A DNA stretch of 64,000 bases from Adhaeribacter swui. Its GTDB lineage: Bacteria > Bacteroidota > Bacteroidia > Cytophagales > Hymenobacteraceae. Positions 23,101 to 32,100 of the stretch are shown here, one piece after another. A program made the translations under genes and the position numbers. The stretch covers positions 4,718,585-4,782,584 of the forward strand of contig NZ_CP055156.1 in assembly GCF_014217805.1 (NCBI RefSeq), read 5' to 3'. The notes beneath the pieces were generated by a model that was given only the letters and a program-made list of their open reading frames with translations, had not been told where the DNA came from and searched no databases. Position 1 is the first letter of the stretch; each line of letters opens with the position of its first letter.

Positions 23101-25227
23101 CCCTACAATTGGATATTTTTAGAAGTAAACCCAGCCTTCGAGAAAAACAATGGTTTAAGCAATGCTACCGGTAAAACCATTTTGGAATTAACGCCCAATA
23201 TTGAGCCAAAATGGTTTGAAATTTACGGCCGCGTAGCCACCACCGGCCAACCTAACCGTTTTGAAGAAGATTCCCCGGCCTTAAACCGCTGGTTTAGTTT
23301 GTACGCCTTCCGGGTAGGAATACCTGAAGAACGTAAAGTTGCCGTACTTTTTAACGATATCACCCAGCGCAAAAATGCCGAAGCAGCCTTAATAAAATCG
23401 GAAGAACAATTCCGGCGGGCCATTCAGGATGCACCAATCCCAATTATAATGCACGCCGAAGACGGGAAAGTGCTGCAAATTAGCCGTACCTGGACGGAAC
23501 TGACCGGTTACCAACCGGAAGAAGTACCCACCTTCGACCATTGGCTTACCCATGCCTACGGCGAAGGCGCGAATATGGTGCGCCAGCACATGCAGCAATT
23601 GTTTAAAAACGATAAAGAAAGCTTAAATATTGATTTTCCGATAAAAACGCGCGTCAAAGGCCTCCGGTACTGGAGTTTCAGCGCATCCTCACCGGGCCGG
23701 TTAGCCGATGGGCGTCGTTTTATTGTAGGCATGGCCCTGGATATTACCGAACGCATAGCCTCCGAAGAAAAGCTTCAGGATTTTAATAAAATGCTGGAGA
23801 AACAAGTAACTGACCGCACGCAAGCTTTACGCGAAAGCCGCGACATGCTGCAATCTGTTTTTGATACTACCTTATTAAGCTTGTCTATTCTGAAAGCCGT
23901 ACGGGATGAAAATGGTGAGATTATAGATTTTGAAATTCGGCTAATCAACAAAGAACTGGAACGGGAAACCGGCCGTACGGATTTGGTTGGTAAATTATAT
24001 TCCGTAGAATACCCCGGTATTAAACAAGCGGGTTTATTTGACCTGATGCTTCGCGTAGTAGAAACCGGGGAACCCGGCCAGGTAGAATATTATTACCCGC
24101 ACGAAAATTTTAATAAATGGTACGCGGCCATGTTCGTAAAAATGGATGATGGCCTGGTGGCCAGCAACCTAGATATTACCGAACGCAAGCTGGCCGAGGC
24201 CGAACTAAGCCGCAACTTTACTATTTTAAAACAAGCGGAAGAAGTAGCTGGTATAGGCAGTTGGGAGTACGACTATAATACGCACAACTTCTACTGGTCC
24301 GAAGGCATGTACCATTTGTTTGGCCTGCCGGTGGGTAGTAAAAAAAGCCTGGATACTTACCTAGAGTACGTTATTGAGGAGGACCGGCATATTGCGGAAA
24401 AGTTGGTAAATTCTATAAAGCAGGAACCACAGCCTTTAGAGGAAATTATCCGGGTTCGGGTAAATGGTCAGCTTGTTTCTTTAAAAATTAAAGCTATTGT
24501 ATTGCACGACGACTTAAACCGGCCATACAAAATGCTGGGCGTAGATCTGGATGTTTCGGTGATAAAACATTTGGAACAGGAAAATCTGGAAATGAGGTTA
24601 GAACAGCAAAAAGCCCTTTTGTTGGCTATCCTGGATGCGCAACAAGAAGAAAGAAGAAGAATATCGGAATCGTTGCACAACGGGGTAGGGCAACTGTTGT
24701 ACGCTACTAAATTAAATCTGAACCAGTTAGCCGACCAGATACCAAAAGAGGTATTATCGCCGACTGCCAAACTTTTAACCGAAGCCATTCAGGAAACCCG
24801 CCGGGTATCGCATGAGTTGGTACCTATGGTATTGCAGGATTTTGGTTTAACCCGCGCCCTGCAGGAATTATGCCGCTCCTACGAACAAAGCTCCATTGAG
24901 GTAAACTGCGATGTAGATCTGGAGGGGCGTTTAGAATCGTACCTGGAGCTCGCCATTTACCGCATCGCTCAGGAACTATTAACCAACGTGGCTAAGCATG
25001 CCCAAGCCACCCGGGCAGATTTATTGTTAGAGCAAGAAGAAGGAAACATTATGTTAAAGGTTCGGGATAACGGCAAAGGCATTAATCTGAAAAACGGCAA
25101 ACCCAAAGGAATTGGTTTACGCACCATTGGCGACCGGGTAAATCTGCTAAATGGCACCTTTACAGTTTCCACCCCTGCTAGCGGGAAAGGTACTTTAGTG
25201 GTAATTCAACTTCCTAACGCAGGTTAA
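17110..25227 (+). CDS. Giant CheB-CheR-PAS/GAF sensor histidine kinase (2705 aa)
   Basis: A cytoplasmic multi-domain sensor without evident membrane segments. Order: CheB methylesterase (~24-205, Ser32 in GASAGG); CheR methyltransferase (~229-490, SAM motif VAGCATGEEAY near 330); a PAS-like linker (~530-640); a heptad coiled coil (~662-737, repeated NEEL/EELE); then about 11 PAS domains interleaved with two GAF domains (GAF ~1271-1427 and ~1559-1719; PAS at about 743, 865, 1013, 1145, 1436, 1727, 1847, 1973, 2100, 2247 and 2370). The C-terminus is a HisKA_3 dimerisation domain with phospho-acceptor His2523 (SESLHNGVGQ) and a HATPase_c domain (N box NVAKHA, G boxes DNGKGI and GIGLRTIGDR). No receiver domain is fused, so a LuxR-type response regulator encoded elsewhere is expected. 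Codon use changes noticeably between ~20900 and ~22640, suggesting imported modules. Confidence 0.92.
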   Translation: MDKERNEMESSKASEFITEKPQGFLITGIGASAGGIQALQEFFQHVPAGSGVAYVVILHLSPDHDSKLAQVIQSVTTIPVTQVKEKTKIQPDHIFVVPPNQHLILEDGFIAPSVNLFVEERRAPVDIFFRSLADTHGPRAISVVLSGTGANGSMGLKRVKERGGAVYVQNPREAEFNEMPRNAIATELVDEVLPVAEIPARIMAYRESIGTVEIVAESATRPEQQQQALREIFTQLRVRTGHDFSNYKRPTLLRRIERRINIHNLPDLPSYAAFVHQHLDEANALLKDLLISVTNFFRDKKSFEALEREILPAILKNRSAKDEIRVWVAGCATGEEAYTLAMLLAERTQSVIDAPKVQIFGTDIDEAALAVAREGLYTLNDAADVSPDRLRQFFNKEGDNYRIKREIREMVLFANHNFLKDPPFSRLDLVTCRNVLIYLNETAKERVMETFHFALRPGGVLFLGSSESVEGASDLYAIISREHHIYQKREVSMRNFPVPESVPNFQLREQPLGKLNDPDNRSVNRISFGELHQKMLEQYAPPSLVVNEDYEIMHLSEKVGSYLEFSGGEPTKNLLKLIKPELRLELRSALYQAVQRQTPIEARNIPFSNNGERQFINLLVRPVTKEGESVKGFILIIFEPSQHTPSDESIIISADEPVARHLEEELIQVKAQLRSAAEQYEYQAEELKASNEELQAMNEELRSAAEELETSKEELQSINEELRTVNQELKVKIEETSVTSNNLQNLINSADVATIFLDRAFCIRLYTPAARQIFNLIPSDYGRPLSDITHRLEYGNLLTDTETVLDKLTVLEREVTTTDHRTFMMRVLPYRTTEDRINGVVITFYDITQRQHAEKALQQSEERLRLLIESAKDYAIYTLDADRKVISWSSGAQLIFGYTEAEILGQSGDIVFVPEDRENKAPEKEAEKAQKEGRAENERWHLRKNNSRFWGSGLTHPLRDDQGNTIGFVKIMRDLTEQRQMEEALRQAEEKYRTQLEQEVEARTAELSESKDLLQATMDATLNMIQVFEAVRNAEGEIIDFRYVLLNNEAERYMPDALGKSLLQIQPGVVEEGIFAAFKEVTETGIPQQYEKHYVHEQFNGWFHQSAVKLGDGVATTTADITQRKIAEQEIIRLKDELARKATDKYQALFNSIDEGFTIIELLYDEEGKLVDFIYQETNPALPMHVGMDVQGKRRSELFLDKKDFLLEKYEHLAKTGEPLHFEYSIDGLGGQWFQVTAARIGGEGSKNLGVLFRNITERKQREQQQSYLIKLGDALRPLSGALEIQDAAMRVLGEQLQVDRVLYAEVDDDGETYSISANYVRGAYPKLLGRFPTSNFGAASKGLRSGEAFAIENMTSEERLSEKERAAFIAHDVYASIGVPLIKAGRWVANLGIQHGQARQWTAEDIALVKETAERTWAAVERAKAENALRKSEEKYRTLFETIEEGFCIMEMVRDEQGDVVDVIFREVNKAFERHTGLANVVGKRSTELIPNQDPNRFKDYQQLSETGETTLSEIYIHDVNRWLRLYRFRMGEPGSNLLAAVFEDITERKQREQHQQFLLNLSDKLRDANSLKDVQTTVTDSLRKHYDAGWCYYVEWDEEKNSSFVQYDSKRDDLLSLAGTHDVSDIPEFLDLLKSGHILNVSDYENYELLSPTIRERYTAAGFRSMLVASLVRQGSLISSLIIGDTKIRNWSTYDEALLAEVAERTWAAIERAKAEDALRRADERYRTMTDNAPVLIWETDESGGTFANRYYTDFFGVSLEEILAMGWTKFLHPEDAEGYFAAYQKAFEEREPYSYECRFLRADGEYRWLLNTGHPLGENRFVGFSVDITERNRAEQALRNSEERLQLAVDTARTVVWEWDVAENRIETTPNFSEVYGLSVIEFTQQGFALLHPDDQEAHLQKVQKASKEGGGYYSMFRIVRPDTKETIWFEERADSLTGEDGQVIKLVGASIDITDIKKAEKALQKSEEKYRTLFNSMDEGYCIIQMLYNEENEPYNWIFLEVNPAFEKNNGLSNATGKTILELTPNIEPKWFEIYGRVATTGQPNRFEEDSPALNRWFSLYAFRVGIPEERKVAVLFNDITQRKNAEAALIKSEEQFRRAIQDAPIPIIMHAEDGKVLQISRTWTELTGYQPEEVPTFDHWLTHAYGEGANMVRQHMQQLFKNDKESLNIDFPIKTRVKGLRYWSFSASSPGRLADGRRFIVGMALDITERIASEEKLQDFNKMLEKQVTDRTQALRESRDMLQSVFDTTLLSLSILKAVRDENGEIIDFEIRLINKELERETGRTDLVGKLYSVEYPGIKQAGLFDLMLRVVETGEPGQVEYYYPHENFNKWYAAMFVKMDDGLVASNLDITERKLAEAELSRNFTILKQAEEVAGIGSWEYDYNTHNFYWSEGMYHLFGLPVGSKKSLDTYLEYVIEEDRHIAEKLVNSIKQEPQPLEEIIRVRVNGQLVSLKIKAIVLHDDLNRPYKMLGVDLDVSVIKHLEQENLEMRLEQQKALLLAILDAQQEERRRISESLHNGVGQLLYATKLNLNQLADQIPKEVLSPTAKLLTEAIQETRRVSHELVPMVLQDFGLTRALQELCRSYEQSSIEVNCDVDLEGRLESYLELAIYRIAQELLTNVAKHAQATRADLLLEQEEGNIMLKVRDNGKGINLKNGKPKGIGLRTIGDRVNLLNGTFTVSTPASGKGTLVVIQLPNAG

Positions 25228-25673
25228 CTCCTCTACATTAGAAAATTTTTAAAAATTGGCATTTAAGTAAGTATACCAAATAGTTAGAAGTAGTTGCTGA
25301 ACCGGACTTTGCTGTTTTTCTTTGGAGCCTTTGCAAGGCTCCAGAGAAAAGCCCTCTATCAAACAGAATAAATAAGTATTTGTACTGATACCTAAGCGGC
25401 TTAAAATCAACACTTAATTTTTAAGCCAAATGTAAAACTTGTTTCTATATTTGCCGGCATAATCCTAAATAATTGCATTATACTAATAAAGGCTTATTAT
25501 TAATTTGAGTAGTAAATGCTAAAAAGATACGTTCAGTTAAAATTATTTATTTTTAAAAAAATCCATTATTAGGTTACTTAACAACTTTGTTTAGGCACTT
25601 TTTTCGTTAATCAAAAAAAAAACAGAGTAGTTCCTGAACCAAGTTATTTTAAGCCGAACTAAAATAAATTTGC
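25228..25673. other. 446-bp spacer with a GGAGCC hairpin
   Basis: No gene is seen. A perfect 8-bp hairpin lies at 25324-25342 (GGAGCCTT/AAGGCTCC, 3-nt loop) preceded by CTTT. The same CTTTGGAGCC motif occurs in the inverted-repeat element near 10340, which suggests a fragment of the same repeat family. It has no T-run, so it is not an obvious terminator. A TAAATTTG box at 25665-25672 abuts the next start codon and is too close to serve as its promoter. Confidence 0.4.
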
Positions 25674-27356
25674 ATGCAGCGGGAAGCAGTTAGTCAATCA
25701 TCCTTACATCATCAGTTAGAGGAAACAAAAAAACGGTTAGAAGAAAGAAACCAACAACTGGAGCTAATCAATCAGATTGGCATTATGTTAACTTCGGAAC
25801 TGGAGCTGGATAAACTCGTTCAGAAAGTTACCGATATTGCTACCCAAATAAGCAAAGCCCAGTTCGGCGCTTTATTTTACAAAAAAGTAAACGAACAAGG
25901 AGAGGAGCACACGCTTTACACGCTTTCGGGGGCTGATAAAAAAGATTTTACCGGCATGCATACGCTCCGGGATACCCCGTTGCTGGCACCCACCTTTAAC
26001 GGCGAAGGTATTATCCGCTCCGATGACATCACCCAGGATCCCCGCTACGGTCAAAACAAACCACACAACGGCATGCCCAAGGGGCATTTACCCCTGAAAA
26101 GTTATCTGGCGGTGCCGGTAATATCAAAAAACGGAACCGTATTGGGCGGTTTATTTTTCGGCCATAGGTTACCGGGCATATTTACCCAGTACGAAGAAGA
26201 TCTGGTACAAGGGATAGCCGCGCAGGCGGCCATTGCCATGGATAATGCACGGTTGTTTCAGTCTAATTTAGAAGCCGAGCAGCGCACCAAATTGGTATTA
26301 GAATCTATTCCGCTGCTGGCCTGGACGGCTTTACCCAATGGGTTAATCAATTATTTTAATAAAAGGTGGTATGAATACAGTGGACTGCCCCAGGAACCAA
26401 TAAGTGGTCAGGAATGGCAAAGCATTGTACATCCGGATGATTTAATCAGTACGGGTACTATCTGGCAGCAATCCATGGCTACCGGCGAAACTTTTGAACT
26501 CGATATGCGGTTGCGCCGGGCTTCCGATAATAGTTACCGGTGGCATTTAACCCGCGCTACGGTTGTAAAGGATCCGGCTGGTAAAATATTAATGTGGGTA
26601 GGTACATGTACCGACGTAGACGAGGTAAAGCAAGCGCAGCAAAGTTTGCTCAAGAAAAATGAAGAGTTGGTACGGATTAACCAGGACCTCGATAATTTTG
26701 TTTATACCGCCTCGCACGACCTGAAAACCCCGGTTATTCATATTCAACAATTAATTGAAGTTTTGCACGAGGGCGCCCAATTTCAAACAGAAGATGCCGA
26801 ATTATTGCAAGAGCTACTGAATAAATCTTTAAAGCAATTACAGCATACGATTCAGGATTTGTCTGAAATCGTGAAAGTGCAAAAAGACCAGGAAACCACC
26901 ATTGAAAACTTAGAAATAGCCCCGCTCATCGAGGAGGTAAAGATTAGTCTGCAAGTGGCTCTTTTCGAAACCGGGGGCAGCATAATAACGCACCTGGATC
27001 AAGCGCCGGTATTGGCATTTAATCGGGTAAACTTAAAAAGCATTCTGTATAATCTGATCAGCAACGGATTAAAGTACCGCTCCCCTAAACGAACTCCGGA
27101 GATTACGGTTACCAGCAGTCTGGTGCCCGGTTTTTTAAAAATTTCCGTTTCTGACAACGGGCTCGGGATTGATTTGGCCCAGCGGGGACATAAATTATTT
27201 CAGATGTTTTCCCGGTTTCACGATCATGTACCCGGTTCCGGAATAGGTTTATACATTGTTAATCGGATCATTAAAAACAATGGAGGCTACATTGAGGTAG
27301 ATAGCCAACTCGATGTGGGTACCACGTTTAACTTATACTTTAAACGGAATGCGTAA
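25674..27356 (+). CDS. GAF-PAS sensor histidine kinase
   Basis: 560 residues, cytoplasmic. A short coiled coil (~8-35) leads into a GAF domain (~35-200), followed by a PAS domain (~203-325, WHLTRATVVKDPAGKI), a HisKA domain with phospho-acceptor His348 (YTASHDLKTP) and a HATPase_c domain (N box NLISNGLKYRSP, G1 SDNGLGID, G2 GSGIGLYIV). The HisKA subtype differs from the HisKA_3 of the upstream giant kinase, so the two probably use different response regulators. No response regulator gene is adjacent. Confidence 0.9.
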   Translation: MQREAVSQSSLHHQLEETKKRLEERNQQLELINQIGIMLTSELELDKLVQKVTDIATQISKAQFGALFYKKVNEQGEEHTLYTLSGADKKDFTGMHTLRDTPLLAPTFNGEGIIRSDDITQDPRYGQNKPHNGMPKGHLPLKSYLAVPVISKNGTVLGGLFFGHRLPGIFTQYEEDLVQGIAAQAAIAMDNARLFQSNLEAEQRTKLVLESIPLLAWTALPNGLINYFNKRWYEYSGLPQEPISGQEWQSIVHPDDLISTGTIWQQSMATGETFELDMRLRRASDNSYRWHLTRATVVKDPAGKILMWVGTCTDVDEVKQAQQSLLKKNEELVRINQDLDNFVYTASHDLKTPVIHIQQLIEVLHEGAQFQTEDAELLQELLNKSLKQLQHTIQDLSEIVKVQKDQETTIENLEIAPLIEEVKISLQVALFETGGSIITHLDQAPVLAFNRVNLKSILYNLISNGLKYRSPKRTPEITVTSSLVPGFLKISVSDNGLGIDLAQRGHKLFQMFSRFHDHVPGSGIGLYIVNRIIKNNGGYIEVDSQLDVGTTFNLYFKRNA

Positions 27357-27423
27357 CCTGCAGTCTTTCTGAAGGATTATAACCCGTAAACTTACCGGCC
27401 TGTTACGTATGGCGGTAGGATTT

Positions 27424-28281
27424 TTAAAAAGAAAGCCATTTTACAATAGCCGGGCCCCAGTAGTAAATAGTGAAATAGTAAGTACCAATTACTAAAAACC
27501 CAGCAGCCCCTAACAAGATAAAGCATGTAAGTAATTTTAAGCCAGCCGGTGCTTTATAACGCCGCGCCCGGATAAAAGCCTCTACTACTACCAGGTTAGG
27601 TAAATAGAAAAAGAAGAACATTACCTGGTCAAAAAGGCCGGTAAACTGACGGGTATGGCCCAGCCCATCGGTTAAGAGCAACCAGAAACCATAATCCATG
27701 CGGTATAACCACGACCCAATAGCTAAAGCATACAAGCGTAAAGCCCAGGCCCGGTGTTTTTCGAAGCTTTTGGTTACAGCATGCCGGTAGGTTGCCAGTG
27801 CCGCTACAAACATCAGCACCCCATACAGGCCAAAGCCCAGGTCCATTATAAAGCCCCCAATGGTACCTTTCAGCAAAATAAATATTAAACCCCCCACGGC
27901 CGCCAGAATAGAAGCGCTTACGTATATCAGGCCAATCCACCGGTGCCAAACCGGAAAACGAACCCGTACTTTATCTATTAACTGTATACTGCCCAATACC
28001 AGAATAATTCCGCCCGCCGCAAAATGCAAACCAATCCCCGAGGTAGTAGCCACCGAATTTTTCTCGTACAAACCCGGCAAAACTTCGTTCCACCGGTTTG
28101 TATTGCCCTCGTAAAGCGCAGCCGCGTAAAAAGCCAGAATGTATAAGCCAAACAAGGCAGCACTTAGCCAAACGGTAGCCACCAATAACCGGGCAGACCA
28201 GCGTAGCGCTACCGCACTAAAGTTATGAAAGAGCGTGTAGTTGGTGGTAGCCGGCGGTAGCTTCTGGGTGGCTTGGTTCAT
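27424..28281 (-). CDS. DUF2306-family integral membrane protein
   Basis: 285 residues with about seven hydrophobic segments (e.g. LLVATVWLSAALFGLYILAF, GIILVLGSIQLI, GGLIFILL, VLMFVAALATY, FFFFYLPNLVVV, CFILLGAAGFLVIG). Conserved polar features typical of the family are HRWIGLIY after the third helix and KHRAWALRLYALAIG. Function is unknown. It is convergent with the kinase upstream and divergent from the metal-efflux cluster; nothing links it clearly to either. Confidence 0.8.
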   Translation of the reverse strand: MNQATQKLPPATTNYTLFHNFSAVALRWSARLLVATVWLSAALFGLYILAFYAAALYEGNTNRWNEVLPGLYEKNSVATTSGIGLHFAAGGIILVLGSIQLIDKVRVRFPVWHRWIGLIYVSASILAAVGGLIFILLKGTIGGFIMDLGFGLYGVLMFVAALATYRHAVTKSFEKHRAWALRLYALAIGSWLYRMDYGFWLLLTDGLGHTRQFTGLFDQVMFFFFYLPNLVVVEAFIRARRYKAPAGLKLLTCFILLGAAGFLVIGTYYFTIYYWGPAIVKWLSF

Positions 28282-28530
28282 AGTTGCTTATTATACAATG
28301 ATTTAGCAACTTTAAAATACACAATTTTCTTTATACCACAAAGAGAATGACCTCAGTAGAGCAATACCGTAAAATAAAATAGGAAAAAGAACGACGTAGT
28401 ATAAATACAAACGGGTAATTAAACCAACGTACCGGTTATTTTAACCTTGGCAATGTTCCGGCTGGTATATGTTTTCTGGATTATTACCACATACCAAGAA
28501 TGTAGCCGTAGTTGTCCAAATTAAAGCGTA

Positions 28531-28566
28531 ATGCATTTTTAAAATTTTAAATTTTTAAAAATGCAT
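28531..28566. repeat. AT-rich palindrome with ATGCAT ends
   Basis: Perfect 14-bp arms (28531-28544 and 28553-28566) beginning and ending with ATGCAT around an 8-bp AT centre. It lies about 105 bp before the DUF6660 start. It could be a protein-binding site, or one of the AT palindromes that recur in spacers across the window; the ATGCAT ends make it more regular than most of those. Confidence 0.45.
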
Positions 28567-28628
28567 TTAAAAGGGGGAATTGTAAACAGCTAATCTCTGA
28601 ATATCCTTATTGTTAAGCTTTGTAGTTT

Positions 28629-28643
28629 TGCAATCCTATTGCA
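28629..28643. promoter_or_regulatory. Candidate metal-regulator operator 1 (TGCAA-N5-TTGCA)
   Basis: Inverted repeat TGCAA-TCCTA-TTGCA, extending to 6-bp arms around CCT. It sits just upstream of the TATCTTTG box, where a repressor would block polymerase. A second site with the same half-sites is at 35193-35207, after the Fur-family gene. The inferred ligand is that Fur-family protein. Confidence 0.5.
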
Positions 28644-28656
28644 TCTATTTTATTGT

Positions 28657-28664
28657 TATCTTTG
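28657..28664 (+). promoter_or_regulatory. Bacteroidota-type -7 box (TATCTTTG)
   Basis: Matches TAnnTTTG exactly and lies 6 nt before the ATG at 28671, so the transcript would be leaderless or nearly so. A well-spaced upstream TTG is not clear: candidates at 28628 and 28639 are too far and too close. That region is covered by the palindrome at 28629-28643. Confidence 0.45.
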
Positions 28665-28670
28665 CACTTC

Positions 28671-28985
28671 ATGAAATGGGTGGCAATACTATTTAGCTTT
28701 TACCTGTTGGTGCTATCCTGCATACCTTGCGCGGATGCTGCACCACAGGATCATGCTGCTCAAACCATTATTTCGGCAGTACACAATAAAGGAGGATCTC
28801 CCTCTTCCGATGTGGATCTATGTTCTCCCTTGTGTCTTTGTAGGTGCTGTACCGGAGCTACTTTGGTTTACCCGGCTAGTAAGGTCGAGTTTACGCCCGT
28901 TCTAGTAACTATTCCGGTTCCCGTTTACCAATCGGTTAGCATTCCCCATCCTGTTTTTTCGATCTGGCAACCGCCGCAACTTTAA
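28671..28985 (+). CDS. DUF6660-like small Cys-rich exported protein
   Basis: The ATG at 28671 gives a 104-residue protein with a typical signal peptide (MKWVAILFSFYLLVLSC); the earlier TTG at 28653 would run through the promoter box. After the signal comes CADAAPQDHAA and then a dense cysteine cluster, CSPLCLCRCC, around residues 48-57. In this phylum such proteins precede CusA/CzcA efflux genes, as here. The clustered cysteines suggest periplasmic binding of a soft metal such as Cu, Zn or Cd. The biochemical role is not established. Confidence 0.75.
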   Translation: MKWVAILFSFYLLVLSCIPCADAAPQDHAAQTIISAVHNKGGSPSSDVDLCSPLCLCRCCTGATLVYPASKVEFTPVLVTIPVPVYQSVSIPHPVFSIWQPPQL

Positions 28986-29132
28986 TCATTTTAGGCTTAT
29001 CTGCTTGGTAAAGTTCCGCAAGGAAGCTTTAGACCATGCCTTGTATTTTATGTTCAGCCTCGCCGCTGTATAAAGGGATTGGTTTACCCTAGCAGCATAA
29101 TTTCTGTTTTTTGATTTTTAAAAGTTTCGATT

Positions 29133-32100
29133 ATGCTCGATCGCATTATTCATTTTTCTATTCATAATAAGTTAATTATCGGCCTGTTTACCATGGCCTT
29201 GATTATTTGGGGTAGTTATTCGGTAACCCAGTTGACGGTGGATGCCGTGCCGGATATTACCAATAACCAGGTACAAATTATTACGGTAAGTCCTTCCCTG
29301 GCAGCGCAGGAAGTAGAAAGACTTATTTCATTTCCGGTAGAAGTGACCATGTCCACCATTCCGGATATGGAAGAAATCCGTTCATTTTCCCGATTTGGTT
29401 TGTCGGTGGTAACCATTGTTTTTAAAGACCAGGTAGATATTTACTGGGCCCGGCAGCAGGTTTCCGAACGTTTAAAGGAAGCGGAAAACCAAATTCCGGC
29501 GGGGGTAGGTTCGCCCGAATTAGCTCCTCTTTCCACCGGCTTAGGAGAAATTTATCAATATGTACTTCACACCAAGGAAGGTTATAAAAACAAATTTACG
29601 GATACGGACTTACGCACCATTCAGGATTGGATGGTGCGCCGGCAGCTCTTAGGAACGCCTGGCGTAGCGGATGTAAGTAGCTTTGGCGGCCATGTGAAGC
29701 AATACGAAATAGCCATTGATCCGGAAAGGCTTCGTAGTACGAATATCAACATCAGTGATATTTTTACCGCCTTGGAGAAAAACAACCAAAATACGGGCGG
29801 AGCTTACATTGACCGAAAGCCAAATGCTTATTTCATCCGGAGCGAAGGTTTAGCCGGTAGTCTCGAAGACATTCAAAAGATAGTAGTTAAGTCCAATGAA
29901 AACGGGGTGCCCGTGCTCATTCGCGATGTGGCCACCGTTCAATTTGGCAGCGCGGTTCGTTACGGTGCCATGACCCGGAATACCGAAGGGGAAGTAGTAG
30001 GAGGCTTAGTATTGATGTTGAAGGGAGCGAATGCCTCCCGGGTAATTAAAGCGGTTAAACAAAAGGTAGCTACCATTGAAAAGACCTTACCGGAAGGCGT
30101 AGTCATTGAACCATTTCTGGACCGGTCAAAACTGGTTAATAATGCCATTAGTACGGTAACCCGCAATCTGGCAGAAGGAGCCCTTATTGTTATTTTTGTA
30201 CTGGTATTATTGCTGGGTAATTGGCGAGCCGGATTAATTGTGGCCTCGGTTATTCCTTTGGCCATGCTCTTTGCTATTTCCTTAATGAATCTGTTTGGCG
30301 TATCCGGTAATCTCATGAGCCTGGGCGCCATTGATTTTGGCTTAATTGTAGATGGCGCGGTGATTATTGTGGAAGCTACCCTGCATCACTTAGGCCTTCG
30401 AAAAGTTTTGCGGCCTTTAACCCAGGAAGAAATGGACCAGGAAGTTTACGAATCGGCTTCCAAAATCCGGAGTTCGGCAGCTTTTGGCGAAATCATTATT
30501 TTAATAGTTTACTTACCTATTTTGGCCTTGGTGGGCGTGGAAGGAAAAATGTTCCGGCCCATGGCGCAAACGGTAGCTTTTGCCATTCTAGGGGCCTTTA
30601 TTCTTTCCTTGACCTATGTGCCGATGGTTTCTGCTTTGTTTTTAAGCAAGAAATTGGACCCTAAGCAAACTATTGCGGACCGCATTATGGGTTTCTTTCA
30701 CCGATTATACGAGCCACTGATAGCTTTTTCTCTGAGACGTAAAGCGGTGGTTTTAATTAGTGCATTTATTCTTTTAGTGGGAAGCTTATTTCTGTTTTTA
30801 CGGATGGGAGGGGAGTTTATTCCTTCGTTAGATGAGGGGGATTATGCCGTAGAAACCCGGGTAATGAGTGGCAGTTCTATTTCCCAAACGATTGAAGCCG
30901 CTACACAAGCTTCCGAAATAATTCTTAAAAATTTCCCGAACGAAGTAAAACAAGTTGTAGCAAAAATTGGTTCAGCCGAGATTCCAACAGATCCTATGCC
31001 CTTAGAAGCATGTGATTTAATGATTATTTTAAAAAATAAAGATAACTGGAAAAAAGCGGCTAATTCTGAAGAATTAGCTACTGAAATGGCAAAAGCATTG
31101 GAAGCCATACCAGGAGTTACTTTTGGGTTCCAACAGCCCATTCAGATGCGGTTTAATGAGTTGATGAGCGGGGCACGGCAGGATGTGGTAACAAAAATTT
31201 ACGGGGAAGATTTAGAGGTACTTAGTGCGCAAGCCGCAAAATTGGGAAAAATTGTATCTACGGTAACAGGAGCCGAAGATTTATACGTGGAGCAAATTAC
31301 CGGCTTACCTCAAATTGTGATTACCTTCGACCGGGATAAAATTTCTCAGTTTGGCCTTAACATCGAAGACGTAAACCAAACTATCCAAACGGGTTTTGCC
31401 GGACAAGCCGCAGGAGTAGTTTACGAAGGAGAAAAACGCTTTGAAGTAGTCGTGCGGTTAGCCTCTGCCAATCGCCAAAGCCTGGAGGATGTGCGCGGAT
31501 TGTATGTTACTACGCCGCACGGGGACCAGGTACCACTGGAGCAAGTTGCCCAAATCAACTTTCAAACCGGACCCAGCCAGATCCAGCGCGATGCTGCCAA
31601 GCGCCGGATTACCATTGGTTTTAACGTTCGCGGTAGGGATGTAGAAAGCATTGTGGCGGAACTGCAAGAGAAAGTAAACAGTCAGCTAAAACTACCGCCC
31701 GGTTATTACGTTACCTACGGCGGACAGTTTGAAAATCTACAAAAAGCCAAAGAACGCCTATCCATTGCCGTACCCATAGCTTTATTTTTAATCTTTTTGT
31801 TACTGTTTTTCACGTTCCGTTCGGTAGCGCAAAGCTTGCTAATTTTTACAGCTATTCCTTTATCGGCTATTGGGGGTATATTAGCTTTATGGCTGCGCGG
31901 CATGCCTTTTAGTATTTCGGCCGGAGTAGGTTTTATTGCCCTATTTGGCGTAGCGGTATTAAACGGTATCGTGCTGATTAGCTATTTTAACCAACTTAAG
32001 GCCGAAGGTATTACTAATATCACCGAACGGGTTTTAAAAGGAGTGGAAGTCCGCCTACGGCCGGTGATTATGACGGCTCTGGTAGCTTCCTTAGGTTTCT

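Larger units (their letters stand above)
28282..28670. promoter_or_regulatory. 389-bp regulatory region in front of the metal-efflux cluster
   Basis: A gene-free stretch holding several possible control elements, listed separately: an AT palindrome (28531-28566), a TGCAA-N5-TTGCA palindrome (28629-28643) and a TAnnTTTG box (28657-28664). The first ~240 bp is ordinary spacer with the promoter of the DUF2306 gene on the minus strand. Confidence 0.5.

Noticed and set aside
25665-25672. TAAATTTG as promoter of the GAF-PAS kinase
   Set aside because: It ends 1 nt before the ATG, so transcription would start inside the gene and no good downstream start exists.
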